Positions 8,373-17,518 of a stretch of DNA of 64,000 bases are shown in pieces. Position 1 is the first letter of the stretch; each line of letters starts with the position of its first letter. The notes below the pieces were generated by a model. The model made no database searches and was not told where the DNA came from. It saw only the letters and a program-made list of their open reading frames with translations. The DNA lies in the NCBI GenBank assembly GCA_006226595.1, contig SBGP01000108.1, positions 1 to 64,000 on the forward strand. Reading direction: 5' to 3'. Source of the stretch: Deltaproteobacteria bacterium (GTDB taxonomy: Bacteria; Myxococcota_A; UBA796; GCA-2862545). A program made the translations under genes and the position numbers.

Positions 8373-9159
8373 TCGGCCCGTCGCCCTGCACCATGCGCGG
8401 CGGGTCGACGTACACCTTGTGTTCCCAGATCGCGAGGTCCTGCGACACGTCCTGGATGTAGGCCCGCATGAGGCCGACCCGCGCTCCCCAGCGACCGAGG
8501 GCGAGCAGCGGCGCGGGCAGGCGGTGGTCGAGGTGGGTCGCCCCGGCAATGCGCAGCTCGACCCTGCCGCCGTCGATCGGGGTGCACATCACGAGCTGGC
8601 GTGTGCGCAGGCCGTAGGACGCGACGTGGTTCTCGACGAAGGAGTAGCCGAGCCCGTGCACCCACACGGTGAACTGGGCGCGGATCGGCTCGCCGAAGGG
8701 GTCGAAGGGCAGGGGTTTGCGCGTGAACGCGTAGGTCGCCTCCAGGGTCGGGCCATCGGCGACGGCCTCGGACACGGTCTCGACGTTGTCGTAGCCGTGG
8801 ACCACCGAGAGGTGCGCGATGTCGACGGAGTTCTCGCTGGTCTCCTGCGGGTGGGTCGCGATCGGCGGGAAGGTGTAGCCGGTGAACGCCGACCAGCCCC
8901 CGCTGTCGGGCACCGGCAGGGTCCACTCGGGTACGCCCTCGTCGCGGTCGAACCAGCCGAGCACGGCCCCGTTCAGCTCGACCAGCGGCACCGCGGGTCC
9001 GCCGTCGAGCACGCGCGCAAAGGGCCGGCCGCCGGAGCGGTCGAGCTCGAGCAGGCGTCCACACCACCGCCCCATCACCGGGCGCCCGCCGATCTCGTGG
9101 GCGAAGCCAACGGCGAACCACCCCTTGGGGTAGGGGTCGAGCGGGTGGCGTCCCCTCAT
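8317..9159 (-). CDS. KshA-type oxygenase paralogue lacking the Rieske cluster
   Basis: The 280-residue product matches the catalytic half of its two upstream neighbours: SENSVDIAHLSVVHGYDN (about residues 108-125) keeps the Asp/His/His set for the mononuclear iron, and the C-terminus has the family ending IWEHKVYVDPP...RRWCKQFY. The N-terminal part is only about 65 residues and has no CxH or CxxH pair, so the [2Fe-2S] Rieske site is absent. The frame is intact and the start (9159) overlaps the upstream stop as ATGA, which argues for an expressed gene. It could be a heteromeric partner fed by a neighbour's cluster, or a decaying copy. Confidence 0.8.
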   Translation of the reverse strand: MRGRHPLDPYPKGWFAVGFAHEIGGRPVMGRWCGRLLELDRSGGRPFARVLDGGPAVPLVELNGAVLGWFDRDEGVPEWTLPVPDSGGWSAFTGYTFPPIATHPQETSENSVDIAHLSVVHGYDNVETVSEAVADGPTLEATYAFTRKPLPFDPFGEPIRAQFTVWVHGLGYSFVENHVASYGLRTRQLVMCTPIDGGRVELRIAGATHLDHRLPAPLLALGRWGARVGLMRAYIQDVSQDLAIWEHKVYVDPPRMVQGDGPITRYRRWCKQFYAEPVFG

Positions 9160-10187
9160 CCGCGTCCTCCGGCCACCCGCAGGGTCTCGCGGGCCTCGGT
9201 GTCGACGTAGAACTGCCGCGCCCACTTGCGGAAGGCGTGGACCGGGCCGTCCTCGGGAACGAGCACCGGCTTGTCGAAGTACTTCTTGTTCTCCCAGATC
9301 GGCACGTCCTGATCGATGGTCACGCCGCCTTCGGACACGGCCTTCCGCCACAGCAGCCAGGTCGCGACGCGCGAGCGGAGCTTCTTCATGCACAGGAAGG
9401 ACACGAACTCGACGTGCTGGTCGTCGCGGGGCACCGGATAGAACACGAAGGTGTAGTCCAGCTCGATGCCGGTGTAGACCTTGGCGCGGTTCACGAAGAT
9501 CCCGAGGCCGTGGTAGTGCACGTCTAGGGGGCCATCGACCTTGTCGCGCAGCAGCTTGGCGATGCCGAACAGGTTGAAGTCCTGCCAGGTGCGGTGCACG
9601 AGGTGCGGGCCGTCGGCCTCGAGCGCGTCGGTGCGCATGCCCTTGGTCTGCTGGCAGTGCAGGTGCACGAAGTGCGCGTTGTCAACGCCGTTCTCGGCGA
9701 GTTCCTGCACGTGGGTGCGGATCGTCCAGCGCTTCGCGGGCTTCATGCCCGTCCACTCCGGGTCGTCGGCCTCCGGGATCACCGGCGGCTCCCAGCTCGG
9801 TGCCGCGCCCTCCGGATGGTGCCACACGAGGACCTGCCCGGCCGACTCGCGCAGCGGCCAGCTGCGAACGCAGGCCTTCGGCGCCTTGCGCGGCGAGTAG
9901 GGCACGTCCGCGACCTGGCCGTCCCCGGCGATCTTCCAGCCGTGGAAGGGGCACACGACCTGGTTGCCCTCGATGTGACCGCCGTGACCGAGGTGGGCGC
10001 CCATGTGCGGGCAGTGCGCGTCGAGCATGCGCACCTCGCCGTCCTCGCCGCGGTAGACGATCACCTCCTGGCCGAAGAGCCGCCGGTTGAGGATGGTGCC
10101 CGGCGTCAGCTCGCTCTGGGACGCGACCCAGAACCAGCCGATGGGAAAGGGCGAGAAGGGGTAGCGCTCGGCGACGGGGGCGTTCAT
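9156..10187 (-). CDS. Rieske non-heme iron oxygenase, KshA/sterol-type
   Basis: This 343-residue protein has a complete Rieske domain (C59-x-H61 in CPHMGAHLG and C79-x2-H82 in CPFHGW) and a catalytic domain with ENGVDNAHFVHLH, the mononuclear iron site. The C-terminal block IWENKKYFDKPVL...FRKWARQFYVD is characteristic of 3-ketosteroid 9alpha-hydroxylase (KshA) and related sterol oxygenases. Such enzymes hydroxylate or desaturate steroid-like rings using electrons from a separate reductase. It starts with ATG at 10187, overlapping the preceding stop (ATGA), and ends in an ATGA overlap with the cluster-less paralogue. No reductase gene is seen nearby, so the substrate remains open: a steroid, a sterol (compare the bacterial C-4 demethylase SdmA) or another polycycle. 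Confidence 0.88.
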   Translation of the reverse strand: MNAPVAERYPFSPFPIGWFWVASQSELTPGTILNRRLFGQEVIVYRGEDGEVRMLDAHCPHMGAHLGHGGHIEGNQVVCPFHGWKIAGDGQVADVPYSPRKAPKACVRSWPLRESAGQVLVWHHPEGAAPSWEPPVIPEADDPEWTGMKPAKRWTIRTHVQELAENGVDNAHFVHLHCQQTKGMRTDALEADGPHLVHRTWQDFNLFGIAKLLRDKVDGPLDVHYHGLGIFVNRAKVYTGIELDYTFVFYPVPRDDQHVEFVSFLCMKKLRSRVATWLLWRKAVSEGGVTIDQDVPIWENKKYFDKPVLVPEDGPVHAFRKWARQFYVDTEARETLRVAGGRG

Positions 10188-11278
10188 GCGGTCCTCTGCA
10201 GGCTGCGGCGGCCGATCCAGGCGGCGGCCGTCTCTTCGTCGTAGAACTGGGCGTACCAACGGCGCATCGCGTGGATGTTGCCGTCGGCGCGGGAGAGCAC
10301 GGGACGTCGGACGTGCGACTTGCGCGTCCAGATGTCCACGTCGTTGCGCCACTGGGCGACCCAGTTGCCAGCGACGTACCAGGCGAGCAGTCGCGGCACG
10401 TCGGGCGCCGCCCACCAGTTGAAGCGGATCCGCGTCATCAGCGGATCGCCGGGCTGGTTCACCGGCGTGTGCGTGTGGCCGATGATCACGTCCCCGACGT
10501 CCTGCATCTTCACGCGGATGAGCACGACGGTCGCCGGCCCCAGGAACGTACCGACGGCCTTGGTGCGGGTCTTCTCGAGCTTGCGCCCCCGCCACAGCAC
10601 GTGGGCGTCGTCGTGGAAGTACGAAAGGTGCGGCCGCTCGGGGTCGGCCTCCCAGTGGGCGACGTGGTCGAGGGTCAGCCCGGGCAGCGACAGGCGCGTC
10701 CACGGAAGCTTCATCTTCGTGTGCAACAGCTCGAAGTGCGCGTCGTCGACGGCGTTCTCGCAGAACTCCATCGGGTGCATGGCGAGGTCTGGCGGGGTCC
10801 ACTCCCCGTGCCACACGAAGTCCTCGTGCACGTCCATGCAGATGTCGGGCTCGTAGGGCGGGTTGCCGTCGGCGTCGACCGGCCCATGCCACATGAGGAT
10901 CAGTCCACAGAACTCGCGGACCGGCGGGCTCTCGACCCGCGCCTTCGGGATCTTGTCGACGTTCGGGATCGCCTGGAGGTGCCCGCTGCAGTCGAAGGAC
11001 CACTCGTGAAAGGGGCAGCGCAGGCAGTCGCCGTCGACCCGTCCATCGGCGAGGTTCGCGCCGAGGTGCGGGCAGGTCGCGTGCATCAGTCCGATGGCGC
11101 CGCTCTCTCCGCGGAAGACCGCCCACTTCTCGCCCAGTGCGTCGACCTCGCGAGCCTGTCCGGGCGCGACCTCGGCGCTGCGGCACAGGTGGTACCAGGC
11201 GTGGGGATGCGGCGTCGGGTAGGACGCGGTGCGCCGCCGCTCGTGCGCGGTCGGCTTGGTGATGGGCAGGTTGAGCAT
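10184..11278 (-). CDS. Rieske non-heme iron oxygenase, first gene of the trio
   Basis: The 364-residue protein has the Rieske ligands C69-x-H71 (CPHLGANLAD) and C88-x2-H91 (CPFHEW), then a catalytic domain with FCENAVDDAHFELLH. It ends with IWTRKSHVRRPVLSR...MRRWYAQFYDE, the same family signature as its two downstream neighbours. It differs in its longer N-terminus and in its catalytic-domain sequence, so it may act on another position or step of the same substrate. The ATG at 11278 has no strong ribosome site; nearby in-frame alternatives cannot be excluded. It heads a tightly overlapped three-gene minus-strand operon that diverges from the sigma factor at 11477. Confidence 0.87.
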   Translation of the reverse strand: MLNLPITKPTAHERRRTASYPTPHPHAWYHLCRSAEVAPGQAREVDALGEKWAVFRGESGAIGLMHATCPHLGANLADGRVDGDCLRCPFHEWSFDCSGHLQAIPNVDKIPKARVESPPVREFCGLILMWHGPVDADGNPPYEPDICMDVHEDFVWHGEWTPPDLAMHPMEFCENAVDDAHFELLHTKMKLPWTRLSLPGLTLDHVAHWEADPERPHLSYFHDDAHVLWRGRKLEKTRTKAVGTFLGPATVVLIRVKMQDVGDVIIGHTHTPVNQPGDPLMTRIRFNWWAAPDVPRLLAWYVAGNWVAQWRNDVDIWTRKSHVRRPVLSRADGNIHAMRRWYAQFYDEETAAAWIGRRSLQRTA

Positions 11279-11463
11279 GTCGACTCCGTGCACCTGCCTC
11301 CACGCAGCGCGCGCGCGACCGTGCACATTTCGATCGACTTTTCCGCGGTGCACGCTCTGGAGAGGGGGGCCGACGCGCTCGCCCCGCAACCGCCTTCGCA
11401 GGGGATTGTGCGAGGAACCGGTGAAGTGGCGGGTACCCGACACTCTTGCCGTTCTGGCGAACG

Positions 11464-11469
11464 TATAGT
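11464..11469 (+). promoter_or_regulatory. -10-like TATAGT close to the sigma-factor start
   Basis: TATAGT lies seven bases before the ATG at 11477 with no Shine-Dalgarno sequence between. If used as a -10 element, the transcript would begin at or next to the start codon. No convincing -35 at normal spacing was found. Confidence 0.4.
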
Positions 11470-11476
11470 CGCCGCG

Positions 11477-11982
11477 ATGATGCCTCGAACCGATCTCGAC
11501 GCCCTCGTGCCGAGGGTGTACGACCATTTGCGTGGGTTGGCCGCGACGTATGGACGTCAGCGACCACAGGACTCGATCCGCCCGACGGTGCTCGTCCACG
11601 AGGCGTGGATGCGCCTGTCCGGCTGGCAGGGCGAGTTCGACAACGAGGGGCACTTCAAGGCGGTGGCCGCGAAGGCGATGCGGCAGATCCTCCTCGACCG
11701 CGCCCGCCGCCGCATGGCCGACAAGCGCGGCGGAGCGGACCTTCAGCGCACGACCCTCACCGGGCTCGCGGACGACCGCGGCGAGGTCGACATCGTGGAC
11801 CTGCACGACGCGCTGTGCGAGCTCGAGGCGCTCGATCCGCTCGGCGCCGAGATCGTCGAGCTCCGCTACCTGGGCGGGCTCTCGGTGACCGAGACCGCAA
11901 CGCAGCTCGGCATGTCGCGCAGCGCCGTCCAGAAGTCCTGGCGGCTGTCCAGGGCCTGGCTCGAGACCCGGCTGGCGGGCTG

Positions 11983-11983
<1 letters not shown>
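11477..11983 (+). CDS. ECF-like sigma factor of the kinase-linked (ECF43/TIGR02999) type
   Basis: This 168-residue sigma-70-family protein has region 2 with RPTVLVHEAWMRLSG and GHFKAVAAKAMRQILLDRARRR, which match the pattern of the ECF43-like group, and a region 4 helix-turn-helix (GLSVTETATQLGMSRSAVQKSW). In ordinary ECF factors region 2.2 carries an acidic DAED stretch; here it is replaced by RPTVLVHEA. In Vibrio EcfP the same loss of charge is made up by threonine phosphorylation from the kinase PknT, and this gene is followed by a Ser/Thr kinase in a TGATG overlap. There is no anti-sigma factor. Two ATGs (11477, 11480) are possible. Confidence 0.88.
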
Positions 11984-13395
<1,412 letters not shown>

Positions 13396-14320
13396 GCTCG
13401 AGCTCGGTCGCGCCGCCGATGCCGATGTAGTCGATGGCCGGGTTGCCGGAGGCCCAGGCCCGCGCGAGCCACGCGTCGTGCTCTTCCTTGAGGGCGGGGG
13501 CGTAGCCGAAGGCCATCATCAGCCGCAGTGCGCCATAGGGCAGCAGCCGAGGGCTCGACAATGTCTCGTTGGTGAGGCCGATCACGGGCCCCGGCAGCAT
13601 GCGCACCACGCGGCGCACGCTCTCGGCGAGGGGCAGGCGAGCGTGCTCGGGGCCGCGCACGAAGTCGGGAAGGTTCGACCAGGCGTCGGGCTCGCCGGAC
13701 CGCGGTGGGAGCGGCTCGAGCATGTGGGGGCCCGCCACGATCCACGCGCCGGCGAGCCAGGCGACGAACAGGCCGGAGGGTCCGAACACGGCGGCGTGGG
13801 CGAGCGCCAGCGCGAGGACGAACCCCAGCTGGACCAGTGACACCAGCCACCACGCGAACAGACCGACCGAGCGGGCCATCACCGCGTACCAGACCGCGAG
13901 CAGCGATACCCAGGCCACCGCCGCCCACGGTGAGCCGGTCGCGCGGACCAGCACCGCCCCGATCACCGCGTTGACCCAGTGAAAGCCGACGAAGTGACCG
14001 ATGCGCGAGCTCCACCCGAGGTGGAAGATGTCGTAGAGATACAGCTGCTGCCGCACGTTGATCAGCGTGAAGTGCGCGTAGGGCGCGACGATGGCGTCTC
14101 GGAACGCCCGCATCATCGGGGTTCGCGGCACGCACAGGCCCCCCAGGCGCTGGTACGTGCGCAGGGCCTCGTGGCTCGGCGGCTGGAACACCTCGGCATC
14201 GGGCGACGCGTCGACGAAGGTCCAGGAGACGGTGGAAGGGCGGGGGGCGTTCATGACGGCTCGGGGTTCACTCCCGTGGCTTCACGCAGTGCGGGCGCGT
14301 TCGTGCACAGAAAGTTGGTC

Positions 14321-14336
14321 GGGCCCGCGCGGGCCC
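14321..14336. promoter_or_regulatory. 16-base perfect palindrome GGGCCCGCGCGGGCCC
   Basis: A perfect palindrome lies between a TTGGTC (14315-14320) and a GATAGC (14340-14345) that could be weak -35 and -10 elements of the downstream kinase gene. A protein bound there would block that promoter. In DNA this rich in G+C, such palindromes also arise by chance. Confidence 0.3.
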
Positions 14337-14392
14337 CGCGATAGCTTCTTCGACGGTCCGCGGCTCGCGGGCTTGCTGCACGTGGAGAGGGC

Positions 14393-17300
14393 GTGACGCT
14401 CGATGCGCACTTTCAGCTGGAAGAGGTCCTCGGCGAGGGCGGCATGGGCGTGGTGTACGCGGCCCGCCACCGCGCCTCGGGCCATCCGGTGGCCATCAAG
14501 TGCTTGCGCCAGGCCCCCACCGCGAAGCGCGTGCAGCAGCTGGACCGGGAGATCCGCCTGATCTCGGCGATGCACCATCCCCACGTGCTGCGCGTGTATG
14601 ACCGGGGGATCTCGGAGGGCGGTGCACTGCCCGCCGGCAGCCCGTACGTCGTCATGCAGCGGGCGCGCCCCTGTCGGGCGCCGCTCCCGTGGACCGAGGC
14701 GCGGCCCCTGCTCGCCGGGGTGCTCTCGGCGCTGGCGCACGCGCATAGCCGGGGGGTGCTGCACCTCGACGTGAAGCCCTCGAACATCCTCGTAGATGCG
14801 CACGGCCGGGCGCGTCTCGCGGACTTCGGCATCGCGCGTCTCGCCGAGGACAGTGGTGGCGGCGCGCGTGGCACGCCGACCTACATGCCACCGGAGCAGA
14901 TGGCGGGAACCGAGGGACTCGGGCCATGGACCGACCTGTATGCGCTGGGCATCACCGCGTGGGCGCTGCTCGCGGCGCGCACGCCGTTTCCAGCGCTGGA
15001 TGCCCGTGGACTCGGGCGGCTCAAGGCGGGCTTCGTGCTGCCCGATCCGCCAGGGGCGTCGCCGGCGGTGGGGGCATGGCTCCGTCGCCTCGCCGAGCCC
15101 ATGGCCGAGCAGCGCTTCGCCCACGCGGCGGACGCGCTCGCGGCGATGCCCGCGCTGGCCTCTGGGGTCGCCGACGTCCGCGTCGCACCGATGGACGACG
15201 CGACCGACACAGTCGACCTGAGCGCGACCCTCGACACCCGTGCGGTGCTCGGGGGCGCATCCGCGCTGCCGGCCAGCGACCTCGCGGAGTTGGCGAAGGC
15301 CGAGGCTCCCCGCGAGTGGCGTGGTGAGGTCGAGGACCGCCGCGTACCTCGGGGCATGGGGCTCGGGCTGTTCGGCCTCCGACACCTGCCCATGGTTGGC
15401 CGCGAGACCGAGCGCGACGCGCTGTGGTCGATGCTCGGCGCGGTGCGCGGCGACGCGCGGGCCGCCGTGTGTGCGCTCGTGGGGCCGATGGGCGTGGGCA
15501 AGCGGCGCCTCGCGCGCTGGTTGGTCGAGGCCGCCGGCGAGGCTGGCGCCGATGGCATCGTCCTCCGGCCGGGACACCCCGAAGACCTCGTGGGCTGGCA
15601 GGGCCGTGGCGAGCGCTTCGCCGTGCGCTTTGGGGCCGAAGCCGCCGGTCTCGCGGACACGCTGGTCGATCCGGGAGCGCGGGCGGTGGAGCGCGTGAAG
15701 AGCGCGCGTGCCGTGGTCTCCGCGCGCGGGTCCCAGCGCCCGGTGGTGCTTTGGGCGCAGGGCCACGCGCAGGGCGGGATGGCGCGGGCACTGGTCGAGG
15801 AGCTGGCGCGGACGCCCGGTTCTCGCCCGGTTCTCGTGGTGGTGACCCTCGACGAGCAGGAGCTCGCGGCCGACCCGAGCCTGCTCTCCACCGGCATGCG
15901 GCGGCTGGACATCGGGCCACTGGATACGCGGGCCCACGGGCTGCTGGTGCGCGATGCCCTCGGCCTGTCGGGGCCGCTGGCTCATGCCGTGGAGCGCCAG
16001 ACGCGCGGCAACCCGGCCTTCGCGGTCGAGCTGGTCGGCGACTGGGTGGCCCGTGGCATCCTCGTGCCCGGCGACGATGGCTTCGTGCTCGCCGTCGACG
16101 AGGTCCCACGTCTGCCCGACGGCCTGCGCGGGGTGTGGCAGCAGCGCCTGGCGCCGCTCGAGGGCCAGTGGCCCGTGCTCGCCTACGCGGCGATGCTCGG
16201 CGACGAGGTGGACCTCGCGCGGTGGTCGGCGGCGACTGGCGTCGAGGTCTCTGCGCTGACCGATGCCCTGTGGCAGCACGGCCTCGCGAGGCCCACGGAT
16301 CGGGGCCTGACCTGGGCTCATCCGCTCGTTCCCGAGGTCCTCCGCGACGAGGCGCGGGCCCGCGGCAAGCTGCCAGTGGTGTGCCTGGCGTGCGCCGCGG
16401 TGGTGGACCGCCCGGAGACCCGGGGAGAGCTGCTCCTCGAGGCGGGGCTGGCCGAGCAGGCGCTCGAATCGCTGATCGCAGGCGTTCGCGAGCGCACCGC
16501 CGCGGGTGACGTGCGGGAGGCCTTCGCGGTGGCCGAGTCCCTGGTTCGGGCGCTGGACGCCGTCGGCGCGGCCCCGGACGCTCCGGAGCGACTCCTGGCG
16601 CTACGGGCCAGGGCGACCTGGCAGCGCACGAGCGGCCAGCTGGACGAAGCCCTGGCCTCGGCGCAGGCCGTGCTCGCCGCCGACGGGGTCGACACGCTGG
16701 AGCGGGCCATGGCGTGGGCCGAGGTCGCGGCTTGCCACCAGCGAGCCGGGCGCTTCCCCGAAGCCATTGCGGCGCACGAGCGCGCGGTGGAACTCGCGAG
16801 CGCCGGAAACCATGCGACCTTCGAGCTCCAGGCTCGCACCGGGCTCGCCGAGGCGGTGATCATCCACCGAGGTGCGGGCGGGGCGGCGGCCTACATCGAC
16901 GCGCTCCGCGAGGCGGCGACGGCGCAAGGCGCGGGGAGCTACGCGGCGATCGCCGACTACTTCCAGTCCTACGCGTGCACCGAGGTCGACGAGCGGCTGC
17001 GGCTTCTCCGGCAGGCGTCGGCGGTGCTCCGAGGGCACCCGTTGTTCGGCGCGGCGGTGCTCAACGCGCTGGGCGGCGCGCTCGGCGATGCGGGGCGCCA
17101 CGAAGAGGCCTGGTCGGCGCTCGAGACGGCGGCCGAGCTCCTCGACGCGGGAGGCAGCAGTGCCGCGGTGGTGGTGCGCCTGAACATGGTGGTGGCCCTG
17201 CTCACGTGCGATCGCCCGGAGGACGCGCTGCAGCGGCTCCCGGCGGTCCGCGCGGAGTTCGAGAGCCAGAAGCGAGAGGCGATGGTCGGGGCGGTGTGGA

Positions 17301-17518
17301 CGTTGTCGGCATGGGGGCGCGCGGCCCTTGGCGAGTGGGAGGCGTGCGAGGTCGAGATGGAACGGGGCACCGCGTTGCTCCGATCCACCGGACTGGTGAC
17401 GCGCGATCTCGCGCGTGCCTACTCTTCCGTCCACGAGCTTGCGAAGGCCGCTGGGCGGGCGAATCTCGCGGCCCGTGCCTCGGCTGAGGCCGCGGCCATG
17501 TGGCAGCGTGTGTCGTGA
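14393..17518 (+). CDS. Ser/Thr kinase fused to a degenerate AAA/NACHT-like ATPase and TPR region
   Basis: The 1041-residue protein starts at GTG 14393 behind a purine-rich site (gtggagaggg). The kinase domain (about 8-260) has GEGGMGVVY, VAIK, HLDVKPSN with Asp126, and DFGIAR; the usual Arg of HRD is Leu. A conserved linker, GLGLFGLRHLPMVGRETERD (about 323-342), precedes an ATPase-like module and then helical TPR-like repeats from about 680 to the end. The ATPase module looks inactive: the P-loop reads GPMGVGKR (364-371, Arg for Ser/Thr) and the Walker B site reads VLWAQGH where the paralogue at 54192-57686 has LLWLDD. The stop overlaps the FHA regulator's start (TGATG), so the two probably form one signalling unit. 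Confidence 0.87.
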   Translation: MTLDAHFQLEEVLGEGGMGVVYAARHRASGHPVAIKCLRQAPTAKRVQQLDREIRLISAMHHPHVLRVYDRGISEGGALPAGSPYVVMQRARPCRAPLPWTEARPLLAGVLSALAHAHSRGVLHLDVKPSNILVDAHGRARLADFGIARLAEDSGGGARGTPTYMPPEQMAGTEGLGPWTDLYALGITAWALLAARTPFPALDARGLGRLKAGFVLPDPPGASPAVGAWLRRLAEPMAEQRFAHAADALAAMPALASGVADVRVAPMDDATDTVDLSATLDTRAVLGGASALPASDLAELAKAEAPREWRGEVEDRRVPRGMGLGLFGLRHLPMVGRETERDALWSMLGAVRGDARAAVCALVGPMGVGKRRLARWLVEAAGEAGADGIVLRPGHPEDLVGWQGRGERFAVRFGAEAAGLADTLVDPGARAVERVKSARAVVSARGSQRPVVLWAQGHAQGGMARALVEELARTPGSRPVLVVVTLDEQELAADPSLLSTGMRRLDIGPLDTRAHGLLVRDALGLSGPLAHAVERQTRGNPAFAVELVGDWVARGILVPGDDGFVLAVDEVPRLPDGLRGVWQQRLAPLEGQWPVLAYAAMLGDEVDLARWSAATGVEVSALTDALWQHGLARPTDRGLTWAHPLVPEVLRDEARARGKLPVVCLACAAVVDRPETRGELLLEAGLAEQALESLIAGVRERTAAGDVREAFAVAESLVRALDAVGAAPDAPERLLALRARATWQRTSGQLDEALASAQAVLAADGVDTLERAMAWAEVAACHQRAGRFPEAIAAHERAVELASAGNHATFELQARTGLAEAVIIHRGAGGAAAYIDALREAATAQGAGSYAAIADYFQSYACTEVDERLRLLRQASAVLRGHPLFGAAVLNALGGALGDAGRHEEAWSALETAAELLDAGGSSAAVVVRLNMVVALLTCDRPEDALQRLPAVRAEFESQKREAMVGAVWTLSAWGRAALGEWEACEVEMERGTALLRSTGLVTRDLARAYSSVHELAKAAGRANLAARASAEAAAMWQRVS

